Shown: positions 1 through 7,136, counted from the stretch's first letter. The stretch is DNA of 42,586 nucleotides from Gemmatimonadaceae bacterium (GCA_013816855.1 JACDDT010000015.1:1-42586), one strand, 5' to 3'. Program-made: numbers and translations. Notes: generated from the sequence alone by a model not told the origin.

Positions 1-2
1 AA

Positions 3-2390
3 GTGCACAACGAACCGAATCAGACATCGAACGCGGCGCTTCCGGCGCCGCGATTTGCTTTCGCGTGGGCGTCGGCGGTTTATGCGCTCTGCACACTTTC
101 GCTCGCGTATCCCGCGCTCAGCGGCAAGTTTTTAGTCAGCACTCACAGCGATCAGTACATAGCCGGCTATGCGTTCCGCGACTTTGCGGCACGCACGCTC
201 CGTGACACCGGGCATTTCCCGCTATGGAACCCGTATCTCTTTGGCGGACTTCCGTATGTAGCAGCCATGCACGGCGACATTTTTTACCCGACGTTCCTGC
301 TGCGGATGATCATGCCGACCGACGCCGCCATGACGTGGGGCTTCGCCATCCACCTCTTCCTCGCTGGAATCTTTGCATTCGGGTTCTTCCGCATCATCGG
401 CTACGGCTTCTACGCGAGCCTCATAGGCGGGATCGCCTATATGATGGGTGGTCAGCTGGCTTCTCTGGTCTCGCCGGGCCACGACGGTAAGCTGTTCGTA
501 AGCGCGCTGTTTCCGCTCGCGCTGTGGATGCTTTACGCAGGGTTCCGGCAGGGGAAGAAGTGGGCGTGGGGAGTGTTCGCTCTCACCATTGGCCTGGCCG
601 TGCTCAGTCCGCATCCGCAGCTGCTGCAATACATGCTGCTCACCTGCGGAGCTTATTCATTGTACCTCGCTTTTTCGCAGGTCGATGGCAACAAGCTCGC
701 ACGGGACACCTCGCTGCGCAGACTTGGCGCTGCATTCGCAACGGTACTCATCGGCGCGGCGATCGGCGCGATTCAATATCTGCCGGTTCGCGCGTACGTG
801 CCTTGGTCGCCGAGGGCAGGGGGCCTCCCGAGCTATGACGTCGCGACATCCTATGCCTGGCCGGTGGAAGAGCTCCTCAATACGTATCTGCCGCAGTTTT
901 CGGGTATGCTCGACGCATACTGGGGACAGAACCGCATACACCTGCACAGCGAATACATCGGCGCAGTCGTGCTCATGCTGATGGGCGCCGCATTCATCAA
1001 GCTTCGTCGCGACAGGTCGAAGGGGCATCTGTATTTCTGGATCTGCGCGCTGGTTATCGCGCTGCTATGGGCGCTTGGCGGACACACGCCGTTCTATCAC
1101 ATCCCCTACGCCCTCGTCCCCGGTACGAAGTTCTTTCGTGCGCCTGCGACAATATTTTTTGTCGGAGCATTCGCGATATCACTTCTTGCCTGCGCGGGAG
1201 TGGAGAAGATTCTCGCGCGCCAAGTGGCTCAGAAGTATTTCGTCGGGTGGGCCGCGGTCGCAGCGGCGATTGCGCTCCTCGCTTCAGTGGGAGGATTGAC
1301 CGGCATTGCCCAGTCGATCGGCAACGACGCGCAATACGACCGCATTCTTGCGAACTCCAGCCACGTCATCGCCGGGGCATGGCGCTCTTTCGTATTTGTC
1401 GCACTTACTTCAGCGCTTGCGATCGTTTTTCTGCGGGGCCGCATCGACGCGAAGAAATTCGCTGTCGGTCTCGCTGCCATCGCCGCTATCGATTTGTGGA
1501 CGATCATGCGGCTCTACTGGATCTTCTCCGCGCCCGCGTCGCAGTTATTCGCCACCGACATGCTGATCAACGCAATCAAGAAACAGCCGCAGCCCACGCG
1601 CGTCCTTTCACTCGCGCTTGCGAAGCCGCGCGACCCGTTCCTCGGCGGTGATGCGCTGATGGTACACGATGTACGGCAGGTGCTTGGCTATCACGGCAAC
1701 CAGCTCGGCCGCTACAACACGTTCCTCGGCGCCGACGAAGAATACAAGCAGCTCGTGAATCCGAACGCGTGGAAACTCCTCAACATTCAGTATGTGCTCG
1801 CCGATGTTCCCGACCTTGGCTTCATCGCGAACATCGAGCGCATTGCAGGACCGGAGCGGAATGCGGCGGGGACAGACGAATATCTCTTCCGCCTTCCCGG
1901 CGAAAGCCCGTACGCGTGGGTCGCGCCCGTAATGATGAAGGCCCCTGATGCACTGACGCTTCCAACGGTGCTGGACTCACGCTTTGACGTTACGCGGGTC
2001 GCACTTTTCGACACCTCCTCGAAAGTGCAGGCCGTCTCCGATGTGAAAGAGCTTCCGCCGGCGCTGCCAATCCGTGCAACCGTGACGCACTACGAGGCGG
2101 GACGTGCCGACCTCGAGCTGAGTGCTCCCGCACCCCAAGGCTCGGCGCTTCTGGTGTCGGAGAACTATTACCCGGGGTGGAAAGCGACGGTGGATGGTAA
2201 ACCGGCCAAGACCGATCGTGCGGATTACACACTCGTTGGAGTCGAGCTGCCTGCGGGTGCGAAGAAGATCTCGCTCACATTTGATAGCCCGGAATACCAC
2301 ACGGGAAAAGCCATTACACTTGCCGCTATCGTTGCCGCGCTGGTGATATTGACCGTCGGCGCGCTCGCAGAGAGACGCACGGTTGCCTAA
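3..2390 (+). CDS. YfhO-family multi-spanning membrane protein (GT-C-like)
   Basis: A large integral membrane protein of 795 residues. The N-terminal half has many hydrophobic segments (about 20-38, 110-155, 165-185, 195-225, 240-260, 330-350 and onward), and the C-terminal ~200 residues form a soluble domain before a last membrane helix near 765-785. The early motif FPLWNPYLFGG and the late segment NYYPGWKATVDG are typical of the YfhO family. In Bacillus, YfhO is thought to transfer a sugar from a polyprenyl-phosphate carrier to an extracytoplasmic polymer. The next gene is a Dpm1-like synthase that could make such a carrier-linked sugar, and the two overlap by 8 bp. The reading frame opens with GTG at base 3. 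The true start may lie upstream of the window, so the N-terminus is uncertain. The acceptor is unknown. Confidence 0.8.
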   Translation: MHNEPNQTSNAALPAPRFAFAWASAVYALCTLSLAYPALSGKFLVSTHSDQYIAGYAFRDFAARTLRDTGHFPLWNPYLFGGLPYVAAMHGDIFYPTFLLRMIMPTDAAMTWGFAIHLFLAGIFAFGFFRIIGYGFYASLIGGIAYMMGGQLASLVSPGHDGKLFVSALFPLALWMLYAGFRQGKKWAWGVFALTIGLAVLSPHPQLLQYMLLTCGAYSLYLAFSQVDGNKLARDTSLRRLGAAFATVLIGAAIGAIQYLPVRAYVPWSPRAGGLPSYDVATSYAWPVEELLNTYLPQFSGMLDAYWGQNRIHLHSEYIGAVVLMLMGAAFIKLRRDRSKGHLYFWICALVIALLWALGGHTPFYHIPYALVPGTKFFRAPATIFFVGAFAISLLACAGVEKILARQVAQKYFVGWAAVAAAIALLASVGGLTGIAQSIGNDAQYDRILANSSHVIAGAWRSFVFVALTSALAIVFLRGRIDAKKFAVGLAAIAAIDLWTIMRLYWIFSAPASQLFATDMLINAIKKQPQPTRVLSLALAKPRDPFLGGDALMVHDVRQVLGYHGNQLGRYNTFLGADEEYKQLVNPNAWKLLNIQYVLADVPDLGFIANIERIAGPERNAAGTDEYLFRLPGESPYAWVAPVMMKAPDALTLPTVLDSRFDVTRVALFDTSSKVQAVSDVKELPPALPIRATVTHYEAGRADLELSAPAPQGSALLVSENYYPGWKATVDGKPAKTDRADYTLVGVELPAGAKKISLTFDSPEYHTGKAITLAAIVAALVILTVGALAERRTVA

Positions 2391-3105
2391 GCGCGCCCTC
2401 GTAATCATTCCTACGTTCAACGAGCAGGGGAATGTCGCGCGGATCATCGATGCTGTCCTGTCTCAGGATGCATCGCTGGACGTTCTCATCGTGGATGACG
2501 CGTCTCCGGACGGCACGGGAGAGATCGCTGACTCAGTCGCCGCTTCGAATCCGCGCGTTAACGCGCTTCACCGGAGTGGGAAGCTCGGCCTCGGCACGGC
2601 CTACATCGCGGGTTTCCGTTGGGCGCTCGAGCGCGACTACGCCTTCGTCTTCGAGATGGATGCGGATTTCTCGCACAACCCCGACCGCCTGCAGAAGTTT
2701 CTCGAAACGATTCAGACAGCCGATCTGGTTCTCGGGTCGCGATACCAGAACGGCCACGTCAACGTCGTGAACTGGCCTATGAGCCGGCTTTTCCTGAGCT
2801 ACGCCGCGAATATCTACGCGCGAGGAGTAACCGGTTTGCCCGTGTTCGACGCGACCGGAGGCTTCAAATGCTTCCGTCGGAAAGTACTTGAGACGATCGA
2901 TCTTAACGCCGTGCACTCCAACGGCTACGCCTTCCAGATCGAGATGACATTCCGCGCCTGGAAAGCTGGTTTCCGCATCGTCGAGATCCCGATCGTTTTC
3001 GTGGACCGGACCTCGGGCGAGAGCAAGATGTCGAAGCGCATCGTACGGGAGGCTATTTGGATGGTTTGGCGTCTTCGTTGGGCGGCGTTTACCCGAAAAG
3101 TTTGA
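2383..3105 (+). CDS. Dpm1-like polyprenyl-phosphate glycosyltransferase (GT2)
   Basis: A GT-A fold glycosyltransferase of family 2, 240 residues, without C-terminal membrane helices, like soluble dolichol-phosphate mannose synthases. Visible motifs are IIPTFNEQGN at the N-terminus, VDDASPDGT, the metal-binding EMDADFSHNP, TGGFKCFRR, and the C-terminal GESKMS typical of polyprenol monophosphomannose synthases. It should move a hexose from a nucleotide sugar to a polyprenyl phosphate at the inner leaflet. The start codon is TTG, placed inside the 3' end of the YfhO-like gene, which implies translational coupling. The stop shares one base with the dapF start (TGATG). Together with the preceding membrane protein it looks like a donor-synthase plus transferase pair. 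The sugar cannot be read from the sequence. Confidence 0.85.
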   Translation: MPKRALVIIPTFNEQGNVARIIDAVLSQDASLDVLIVDDASPDGTGEIADSVAASNPRVNALHRSGKLGLGTAYIAGFRWALERDYAFVFEMDADFSHNPDRLQKFLETIQTADLVLGSRYQNGHVNVVNWPMSRLFLSYAANIYARGVTGLPVFDATGGFKCFRRKVLETIDLNAVHSNGYAFQIEMTFRAWKAGFRIVEIPIVFVDRTSGESKMSKRIVREAIWMVWRLRWAAFTRKV

Positions 3106-3914
3106 TGGGCCGCCGATTTTATAAGATGAGCGGCTCCGGAAACGATTTCATCGTCTTCGTTTCCAGCGACGGTCCGTTCGGCGAGTTGGAGACGGTGTCA
3201 CAGATTTCGGCAATGTGTGCTCGGGGTACCGGCATCGGCGCGGACGGCGCGGTTTTCATCGAGCCGGCCGGCAAGAACGTAGTGGCCATGCGGTACTACA
3301 ACGCAGATGGATCGCGAGCGACCCTCTGCGGAAACGCGAGCCTTTGCAGCACTCGGCTTTCCCTGGAGCTCGGGCTCGCGTCGGAGGATTTCACCCTCCG
3401 CACCGATGCCGGTGATCTTCCGGCGCGGATAAGAGAGGGCCTTCCAGAGATAGATCTCGAGCCCATCCAGGAGATTGATTCTGACGCCCCCAAGCTCACG
3501 AAGCAGGCGGGCGAGGATCGGATTGGCTTCGCACTGGTTGGCGTTCCTCACGTGGTCATTCTGGTGCCAGACCTGGAGACGATCGCGCTCCAGCAGCGCG
3601 GGTCAGAGCTGCGCCGGGACCCGAGCCTCCGCGACGGAGCCAATGTGAACTTTGTGACGAAGACCCCGTCCGGTTGGGCCTACCGCACCTACGAGCGCGG
3701 GGTGGAAGGGGAGACCCTGGCCTGCGGATCCGGGGCCGTCGCAACGGCGGTGCTGCTAGGACGGTGGGGCCAGTCGGGGGAAACCACGGTTCTTCAGACG
3801 AGATCAGGGCGGTCTCTGACGGTGCGTCTCACCAAGTACCAGGACCGAGTCATTCCCACGCTTCGCGGCGAGGGCCGACTCGTATTCGAAGGTGAAATCG
3901 GCGAGTTGGCCTGA
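3105..3914 (+). CDS. dapF: Diaminopimelate epimerase
   Basis: Interconverts LL- and meso-diaminopimelate for lysine and peptidoglycan synthesis in the cytoplasm. It has 269 residues when started at the ATG at 3105, which overlaps the previous stop as TGATG and gives the family-like N-terminus MGRRFYKMSGSGNDF. Both catalytic cysteines are visible: Cys75 in LCGNASLC and Cys207 in ACGSGA. Other family motifs are GIGADG, NADGS, GVPHVV, NVNFV and ERGVEGET. Some positions are unusual: the first motif reads SGSGND where HGLGND is common, and CGNGxRC has become CGNASLC. The substrate-contacting Asn and Gly are kept, so the enzyme is probably active. It is the last gene before the non-coding dif region. 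Confidence 0.88.
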   Translation: MGRRFYKMSGSGNDFIVFVSSDGPFGELETVSQISAMCARGTGIGADGAVFIEPAGKNVVAMRYYNADGSRATLCGNASLCSTRLSLELGLASEDFTLRTDAGDLPARIREGLPEIDLEPIQEIDSDAPKLTKQAGEDRIGFALVGVPHVVILVPDLETIALQQRGSELRRDPSLRDGANVNFVTKTPSGWAYRTYERGVEGETLACGSGAVATAVLLGRWGQSGETTVLQTRSGRSLTVRLTKYQDRVIPTLRGEGRLVFEGEIGELA

Positions 3915-4059
3915 CAGTCTGTCGCCACAAAGGGCTCTAACTGGCTCCTAGCGGTGATCTGGTGGAAAGCGCCTGCTCGGGTAGAACATACGGCACCATA
4001 AGAGCTTAGGTCATGGATGAGGAAGCCTAGTTCGTTATCCACAGTTATCCCCAGAGTGT
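3915..4059. other. Intergenic stretch after dapF, left of dif
   Basis: No gene seen. A short GACAG/CTGTC inverted repeat overlaps the dapF stop (about 3912-3922) but has no U-run, so it is not a convincing terminator. The DnaA-box pair annotated separately lies at its right end. Confidence 0.6.
4035..4053 (+). promoter_or_regulatory. Tandem DnaA-box-like sequences
   Basis: TTATCCACA at 4035-4043 is a perfect match to the bacterial DnaA-box consensus. One base later, TTATCCCCA at 4045-4053 matches 8 of 9. Looser relatives are GTATCCCCA at 4115-4123 and, on the other strand, 4099-4107. They abut the dif site, not dnaA or an obvious unwinding element, and both gene arms point towards them. An initiation origin is therefore unlikely. 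Titration or regulation by DnaA, or a relic of an integrated replicon, would fit. Confidence 0.45.
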
Positions 4060-4087
4060 AGTTTACATAACATATCTTATACGCATA
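4060..4087 (-). other. dif: Chromosome dimer resolution site (dif)
   Basis: A 28-bp XerC/XerD-type site. On the + strand it is an 11-bp arm AGTTTACATAA (4060-4070), a 6-bp centre CATATC (4071-4076) and a second 11-bp arm TTATACGCATA (4077-4087). The first arm is the exact complement of the XerD arm of Bacillus subtilis dif as I recall it, and matches 9 of 11 of the E. coli XerD arm. The second arm matches 8 of 11 of the E. coli XerC arm. Arm and spacer lengths are canonical. It lies in the only place in the window where the two gene arms converge, as expected of the replication terminus. Confidence 0.75.
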
Positions 4088-4129
4088 TATGGTCGGGCTG
4101 TGGAGATGCCTCACGTATCCCCATCCCTA

Positions 4130-4157
4130 GGTTTACATAAGGCAGGCTGACACGCAG
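4130..4157 (-). repeat. Second, degenerate dif-like repeat
   Basis: GTTTACATAA at 4131-4140 repeats the XerD arm of the dif site exactly, 70 bp downstream of the copy at 4061-4070. With a 7-bp spacer, the following TGACACGCAG (4148-4157) matches the XerC-side arm at 7 of 10 positions. It could be a half-site, a XerD accessory site, or the scar of an element that integrated through Xer. Confidence 0.4.
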
Positions 4158-4164
4158 ATCTTTT

Positions 4165-4228
4165 GGCTAGCTCGAGCGCTCGATCTCTAGGCTACCGGGA
4201 GACTTCGGCTCCCCGGGTGTTGTCACCC
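4165..4228. other. Hairpin-rich non-coding segment
   Basis: Three consecutive inverted repeats lie between the dif region and the terminator. The first is an imperfect GGCTAG/CTAGGC stem enclosing the 12-bp palindrome TCGAGCGCTCGA at 4172-4183. The second is a CCGGGAG/CTCCCCGG stem with a TTCG-type loop at 4195-4216. The third is GGGTG/CACCC around TTGT at 4215-4228. No tRNA, SRP, tmRNA or RNase P signature is recognisable. It may be a small RNA or protein-binding structure. The stretch 4229-4285 shows nothing. Confidence 0.3.
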
Positions 4229-4285
4229 ATCCGCCAACCAAAGCGGCTTCCGTCTCTCATCCTCCCGCAGGCTTGGGGGCGTGAA

Positions 4286-4308
4286 AAAGCCCGCTCGAAG
4301 CGGGCTTT
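4286..4308 (-). terminator. Rho-independent terminator
   Basis: A perfect 9-bp stem AAAGCCCGC/GCGGGCTTT surrounds a 5-nt loop (4295-4299). Read on the - strand the stem is followed by a run of five T. It ends the minus-strand unit whose last gene stops at 4358. On the + strand the tail is only three T. Confidence 0.8.
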
Positions 4309-4357
4309 GACAATCTTCCATCCTGGGTTAGCCAGGCTTATCTATGCTTTGCCGACC

Positions 4358-5029
4358 TTAAACCTTTGCGGGACTCGCCTCGAGCTCACCTATCCGCAGC
4401 TTAGCCTCGAGCGCGAACGGGCTCGCCGGGTCCTTAGCTAGGTCCTGCCAGATGGCCAACGCTTCAGCCCGCTTTCCTGCCCCCACGAGGGCCCGGGCCT
4501 GGTACGCTCGGTACCTGTTCTTGTCATTCGGGAACTTGGAAGTCTCTGCCGCTAAACGATATTGGTCAGCAGCGTTGACAAAGTCCTTCAGCTCTTCGTA
4601 GGCGTTCGCCTCGAGCATGTGGATTGAGGCCGAGAAGTCGTCATCCGACCCGACGGCATTATCTGCGGATTTGAGCTCCGCGATGCCTTCCTTGAATTTC
4701 TTCTGATCCAGATGCATCTGGGCCATGTAGATCCTGCCCTGAACCCCGGCCCGCGTCTTCGGATAGCGCTCAGTGAGCTTCTTGAAATCCGACATCGCGA
4801 GCTTGGCGTTCCCTACGGCAGCCTCCTGGCGGGCCTGGTAGTACGCCTTTTCAGCGCGCTCTGCCTTGAGTGACTCGGAGCGCTCGTAGAACCATCCTCC
4901 ACCAATGGCGATAACCACGGCTAGAGCTGCCCAGCCGAGTGCGGTCTTATGGAGTGCCACCCATTCGGCGAAGGACTCTTCGTCCGCCAGGCGCGGGGTT
5001 GGGGGTACGATCTGATTGTAGGGAGCCAT
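4358..5029 (-). CDS. TPR-containing single-pass membrane protein (YfgM-like)
   Basis: 223 residues: a short cytoplasmic N-terminus, one transmembrane helix at about 31-48 (LGWAALAVVIAIGGGWFY), then a helical periplasmic region built of TPR-like repeats (about 55-215). The repeats carry motifs such as AKLAMSDFKKLTERYPKT and AANAYEEL-type helices. The layout matches the YfgM/TPR_21 family, which in E. coli associates with SecYEG and periplasmic chaperones. No good Shine-Dalgarno precedes the ATG. It lies 20 bp after a small lipoprotein gene and is followed by a clear terminator, so it closes the minus-strand block. The family assignment is fair; the exact partner is inference. Confidence 0.7.
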   Translation of the reverse strand: MAPYNQIVPPTPRLADEESFAEWVALHKTALGWAALAVVIAIGGGWFYERSESLKAERAEKAYYQARQEAAVGNAKLAMSDFKKLTERYPKTRAGVQGRIYMAQMHLDQKKFKEGIAELKSADNAVGSDDDFSASIHMLEANAYEELKDFVNAADQYRLAAETSKFPNDKNRYRAYQARALVGAGKRAEALAIWQDLAKDPASPFALEAKLRIGELEASPAKV

Positions 5030-5049
5030 CGTTTTTGAAGTATCGATTG

Positions 5050-5484
5050 TTATTGACGCGTAAGAACCATCGTTTCGTTGTTAAACCCGGAACCGTTCAG
5101 CTGCGCATTAAAAGTATCGCCCTTGACCGCCCCTGTGAGATTCATCGTGTTGAACCCCGGTGCTGCCAGGTTCGCAGAAAGATTCGGAGCCACGAACGTA
5201 CCCGTCACGGTTAGCGCGGTGGAGTTGGAAACCCCCGACAGGGCGCTCGAGATAAAGCCATTTCCCGTAACTTTGCCGCCTGTGTCCTCGACCATCACCA
5301 AATTCAGCGACACTGTGAACGTTCCGCTCACGAGCGAGCCCGTCCATTTTCCCGACGGCCTCCCGTTCGGGCCGCTCGTTTCCGACGAGCTGCACGCAGT
5401 CGCGACAAAAATCAATGCGAGGGCGACGAGGCACGATCGTAGCGCCGGTATTCTCGACCCCATTATCTCACGAACAGTTTTCAT
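5050..5484 (-). CDS. Small lipoprotein of unknown function
   Basis: 144 residues. A basic N-terminus and hydrophobic segment (about 14-30) end in VATAC, a plausible lipobox with the lipidated Cys at 31, followed by a Ser/Gly/Pro-rich linker. The rest is polar and Thr/Asn/Gly-rich with alternating hydrophobic residues, suggesting a small all-beta domain (GKWTGSLVSGTFTVSL and similar strands). I recognise no family. Two starts are possible, 5484 or the ATG at 5463; both keep the signal peptide. It is probably periplasmic, anchored to the inner or outer membrane. Confidence 0.6.
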   Translation of the reverse strand: MKTVREIMGSRIPALRSCLVALALIFVATACSSSETSGPNGRPSGKWTGSLVSGTFTVSLNLVMVEDTGGKVTGNGFISSALSGVSNSTALTVTGTFVAPNLSANLAAPGFNTMNLTGAVKGDTFNAQLNGSGFNNETMVLTRQ

Positions 5485-5524
5485 TCAGCTATCGGTAAAA
5501 AGTGGCGAACGCCCGGACCAGGAG

Positions 5525-5598
5525 TGCCCCCGGGGTGACTCGAACACCCGGCCAACAGTTTAGGAAACTGCTGCTCTATCCACCTGAGCTACGGGGGC
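5525..5598 (-). tRNA. tRNA-Arg(CCT)
   Basis: A full cloverleaf of 74 nt on the - strand: acceptor GCCCCCG/CGGGGGC, D stem GCTC/GAGC, anticodon stem GCAGT/ACTGT with loop TTCCTAA (anticodon CCT at positions 34-36), and T arm GGGTG/CACCC around TTCGAGT. It decodes AGG. The discriminator base is A and CCA is not encoded, so it must be added after transcription. A short T-run with a weak stem follows at about 5500-5520. Confidence 0.95.
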
Positions 5599-5613
5599 TG
5601 GGGAACCAAATCA

Positions 5614-5642
5614 AGTTAACGGGCCCGGGTGGGGTTACTCAA
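5614..5642 (-). promoter_or_regulatory. Possible promoter of the tRNA gene
   Basis: On the - strand TTGAGT (5637-5642) and TTAACT (5614-5619) are separated by 17 bp and end 15 nt before the tRNA. Both hexamers are weak matches to -35/-10 consensus (4/6 and 3/6), so this is tentative. Confidence 0.3.
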
Positions 5643-5650
5643 GCGAATAG

Positions 5651-5935
5651 TCAGTCGCGCGCTATTGAGAACGGTGACTCGAGTTTCCCCGCTGCCTTCC
5701 CTTCCACGCGCTCGACATTCGAGACGTGCGCGCCGCTCGGGCCTTTCGTCACGAGTGCTTCCAGCGCGCGAAGTCTGTCCGGTGATCCGAGCGCGCAGAG
5801 CTCGACGGTCCCGTCGCGGTTGTTTCGCACCCATCCGCTCAGTCCAAGCCGCCGCGCCTCGTCTGCAACGAACCAGCGAAAACCTACGCCCTGAACTTTT
5901 CCCCGCACGATCAGCCGACGGACTTCTTCAGTCAC
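5651..5935 (-). CDS. acyP: Acylphosphatase
   Basis: A 94-residue small cytoplasmic enzyme that hydrolyses carboxyl-phosphate bonds of acyl phosphates. The signature VQGVGFRWF carries catalytic Arg20, and GWVRNNRDGTVE carries Asn38, both at the usual positions. Length is normal for the family. The GTG start shares one base with the TAG stop of the preceding gene (TAGTG), so it is translationally coupled. It ends shortly before the tRNA-Arg gene. Confidence 0.92.
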   Translation of the reverse strand: MTEEVRRLIVRGKVQGVGFRWFVADEARRLGLSGWVRNNRDGTVELCALGSPDRLRALEALVTKGPSGAHVSNVERVEGKAAGKLESPFSIARD

Positions 5936-6483
5936 TACCGTCTAATGCCGAGCAGCGCGGCTAGAGTTGCAGCAATCGCCGCATCGTCCTGAACGGTTCC
6001 CGGTCCGGGCACGCTCAACTCACCGGCGCGAATGCGGCGGGAGATCTGATCGAGTGCGCGCGCGAGCGCCTCGGCCGCCGACTGCCGGCTTTCCTGGCTT
6101 TCGGCAGGCTCGCTCCAATCAGTGGACGCCCAAGCTTCGGCTGCGGCATCGGGTGGCGCGTTTCCAAGACGTGCCGCTGATCCCCAATCAAAAGACTGCC
6201 AATCAGCAACGGGTTGTTCACGTGGAGGAGGCGCCGCCGCAACGGGGGCTTTCCCGCCCCAGGACCATTCCGTTGCCGCTGTCGCTGCATGCTCTACCGG
6301 AGCGAACTGCTCGATTGGCGGTGCATCGTCGAGAAATTCATCGATCGATGGCAGCGCTTCCACCGGTTGAGAAACGGATCTCCCGTGCAAGTACGGCGGC
6401 AAAATGGCGAACCGCGCGCGAGACTCCGGCGCGGCCGACGCATGCTGCGGCGCGAGATATGGCTTACGCGGAAAGTCGCTCAC
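5935..6483 (-). CDS. Hypothetical protein, disordered with helical C-terminus
   Basis: 182 residues, no recognised family. Residues about 1-125 are rich in Ala, Pro, Ser, Glu and Trp with acidic stretches (SIDEFLDDAPPIEQFAP, DWQSFDWG), typical of a disordered region. Residues about 135-182 look helical (AAEALARALDQISRRIRAGE, then DDAAIAATLAALLGIRR). No signal peptide or membrane segment. It overlaps pcm upstream (ATGA) and acyP downstream (TAGTG), so it is certainly translated with them. Codon usage resembles its neighbours. Confidence 0.65.
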   Translation of the reverse strand: MSDFPRKPYLAPQHASAAPESRARFAILPPYLHGRSVSQPVEALPSIDEFLDDAPPIEQFAPVEHAATAATEWSWGGKAPVAAAPPPREQPVADWQSFDWGSAARLGNAPPDAAAEAWASTDWSEPAESQESRQSAAEALARALDQISRRIRAGELSVPGPGTVQDDAAIAATLAALLGIRR

Positions 6484-7136
6484 GAGCTCCAGCTGTATTT
6501 CCCGAGGAGAGGCACGAAGCGCACGGGCGCAATCTCTTCATGCTCGAGCTCGTCGCCGCGGCGGGTGCACATGAATAGCGTCTGCTCTTCCTTGTCGCCG
6601 ATTGGAATGAGAAGCCGTCCGCCTTCCGCGAGCTGCTCTTTATAAGTAAGCGGAACTTCGGGCGCTCCCGCACCAACGAGGATCGCGTCGTAAGGCGCGT
6701 ACTGACGCCAACCGAGAGTGCCATCGCCCATCAGGAAGGAAATGTTGCGAAGTCCGATCTGCGCGATAATCTCGCGCGCCTTGTCGAGGAGCGCAGGAAT
6801 TCTCTCGATCGAAAAAACCTGCGCTGCAAGCTTGGCGAGAAGAGCCGTTTGATAACCGGAGCCGGTTCCTATCTCGAGAACCTTCTCGTTCCCCGTGAGC
6901 TTGAGCAACTCGAGATAGCGCGCGTGAATGGAGGGCTGTGAGATCGTCTGGCTGTTGCCTATAGGAAGCGCCGAATCTTCATAGGCGCGGTGTCGAACAC
7001 CCGTCGGCACGAAGAGATGGCGCGGCGTCTCGTCGATGGCGTGAAGCACCGCGAGGTCGCGAATCCCGTTCTGCTGGAGAGTCTCGACCAGCCGTCTTCG
7101 AACTCCCTTGAAGTCCTGCTCTACAGCTGGGGCCAC
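6480..7136 (-). CDS. pcm: Protein-L-isoaspartate O-methyltransferase
   Basis: Repairs isoaspartyl residues in damaged proteins using SAM. 218 residues, the normal length. Family marks are the pre-motif LPIGNSQTISQP, SAM motif I VLEIGTGSGYQTALLA, FSIERIPAL, and GDGTLGW. The GTG start lies inside the 3' end of surE (16-bp overlap). surE-pcm pairing is common in bacteria and links stationary-phase survival functions. Confidence 0.93.
   Translation of the reverse strand: MAPAVEQDFKGVRRRLVETLQQNGIRDLAVLHAIDETPRHLFVPTGVRHRAYEDSALPIGNSQTISQPSIHARYLELLKLTGNEKVLEIGTGSGYQTALLAKLAAQVFSIERIPALLDKAREIIAQIGLRNISFLMGDGTLGWRQYAPYDAILVGAGAPEVPLTYKEQLAEGGRLLIPIGDKEEQTLFMCTRRGDELEHEEIAPVRFVPLLGKYSWSS

Noticed and set aside
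4035-4140. Replication origin (oriC) from DnaA boxes and an AT-rich stretch
   Set aside because: Both gene arms transcribe towards the site, no dnaA/dnaN/parAB genes are near, only two good boxes exist, and the AT-rich part is explained by the dif site.
4163-4441. 92-codon + strand open frame
   Set aside because: It runs through the hairpins, the terminator and the 3' end of the TPR gene; there is no ribosome site and the composition is not protein-like.
5525-5598. tRNA-Arg as an integration hotspot with an attached island
   Set aside because: Neighbours are ordinary genes, with no integrase and no repeated tRNA 3' end seen nearby.
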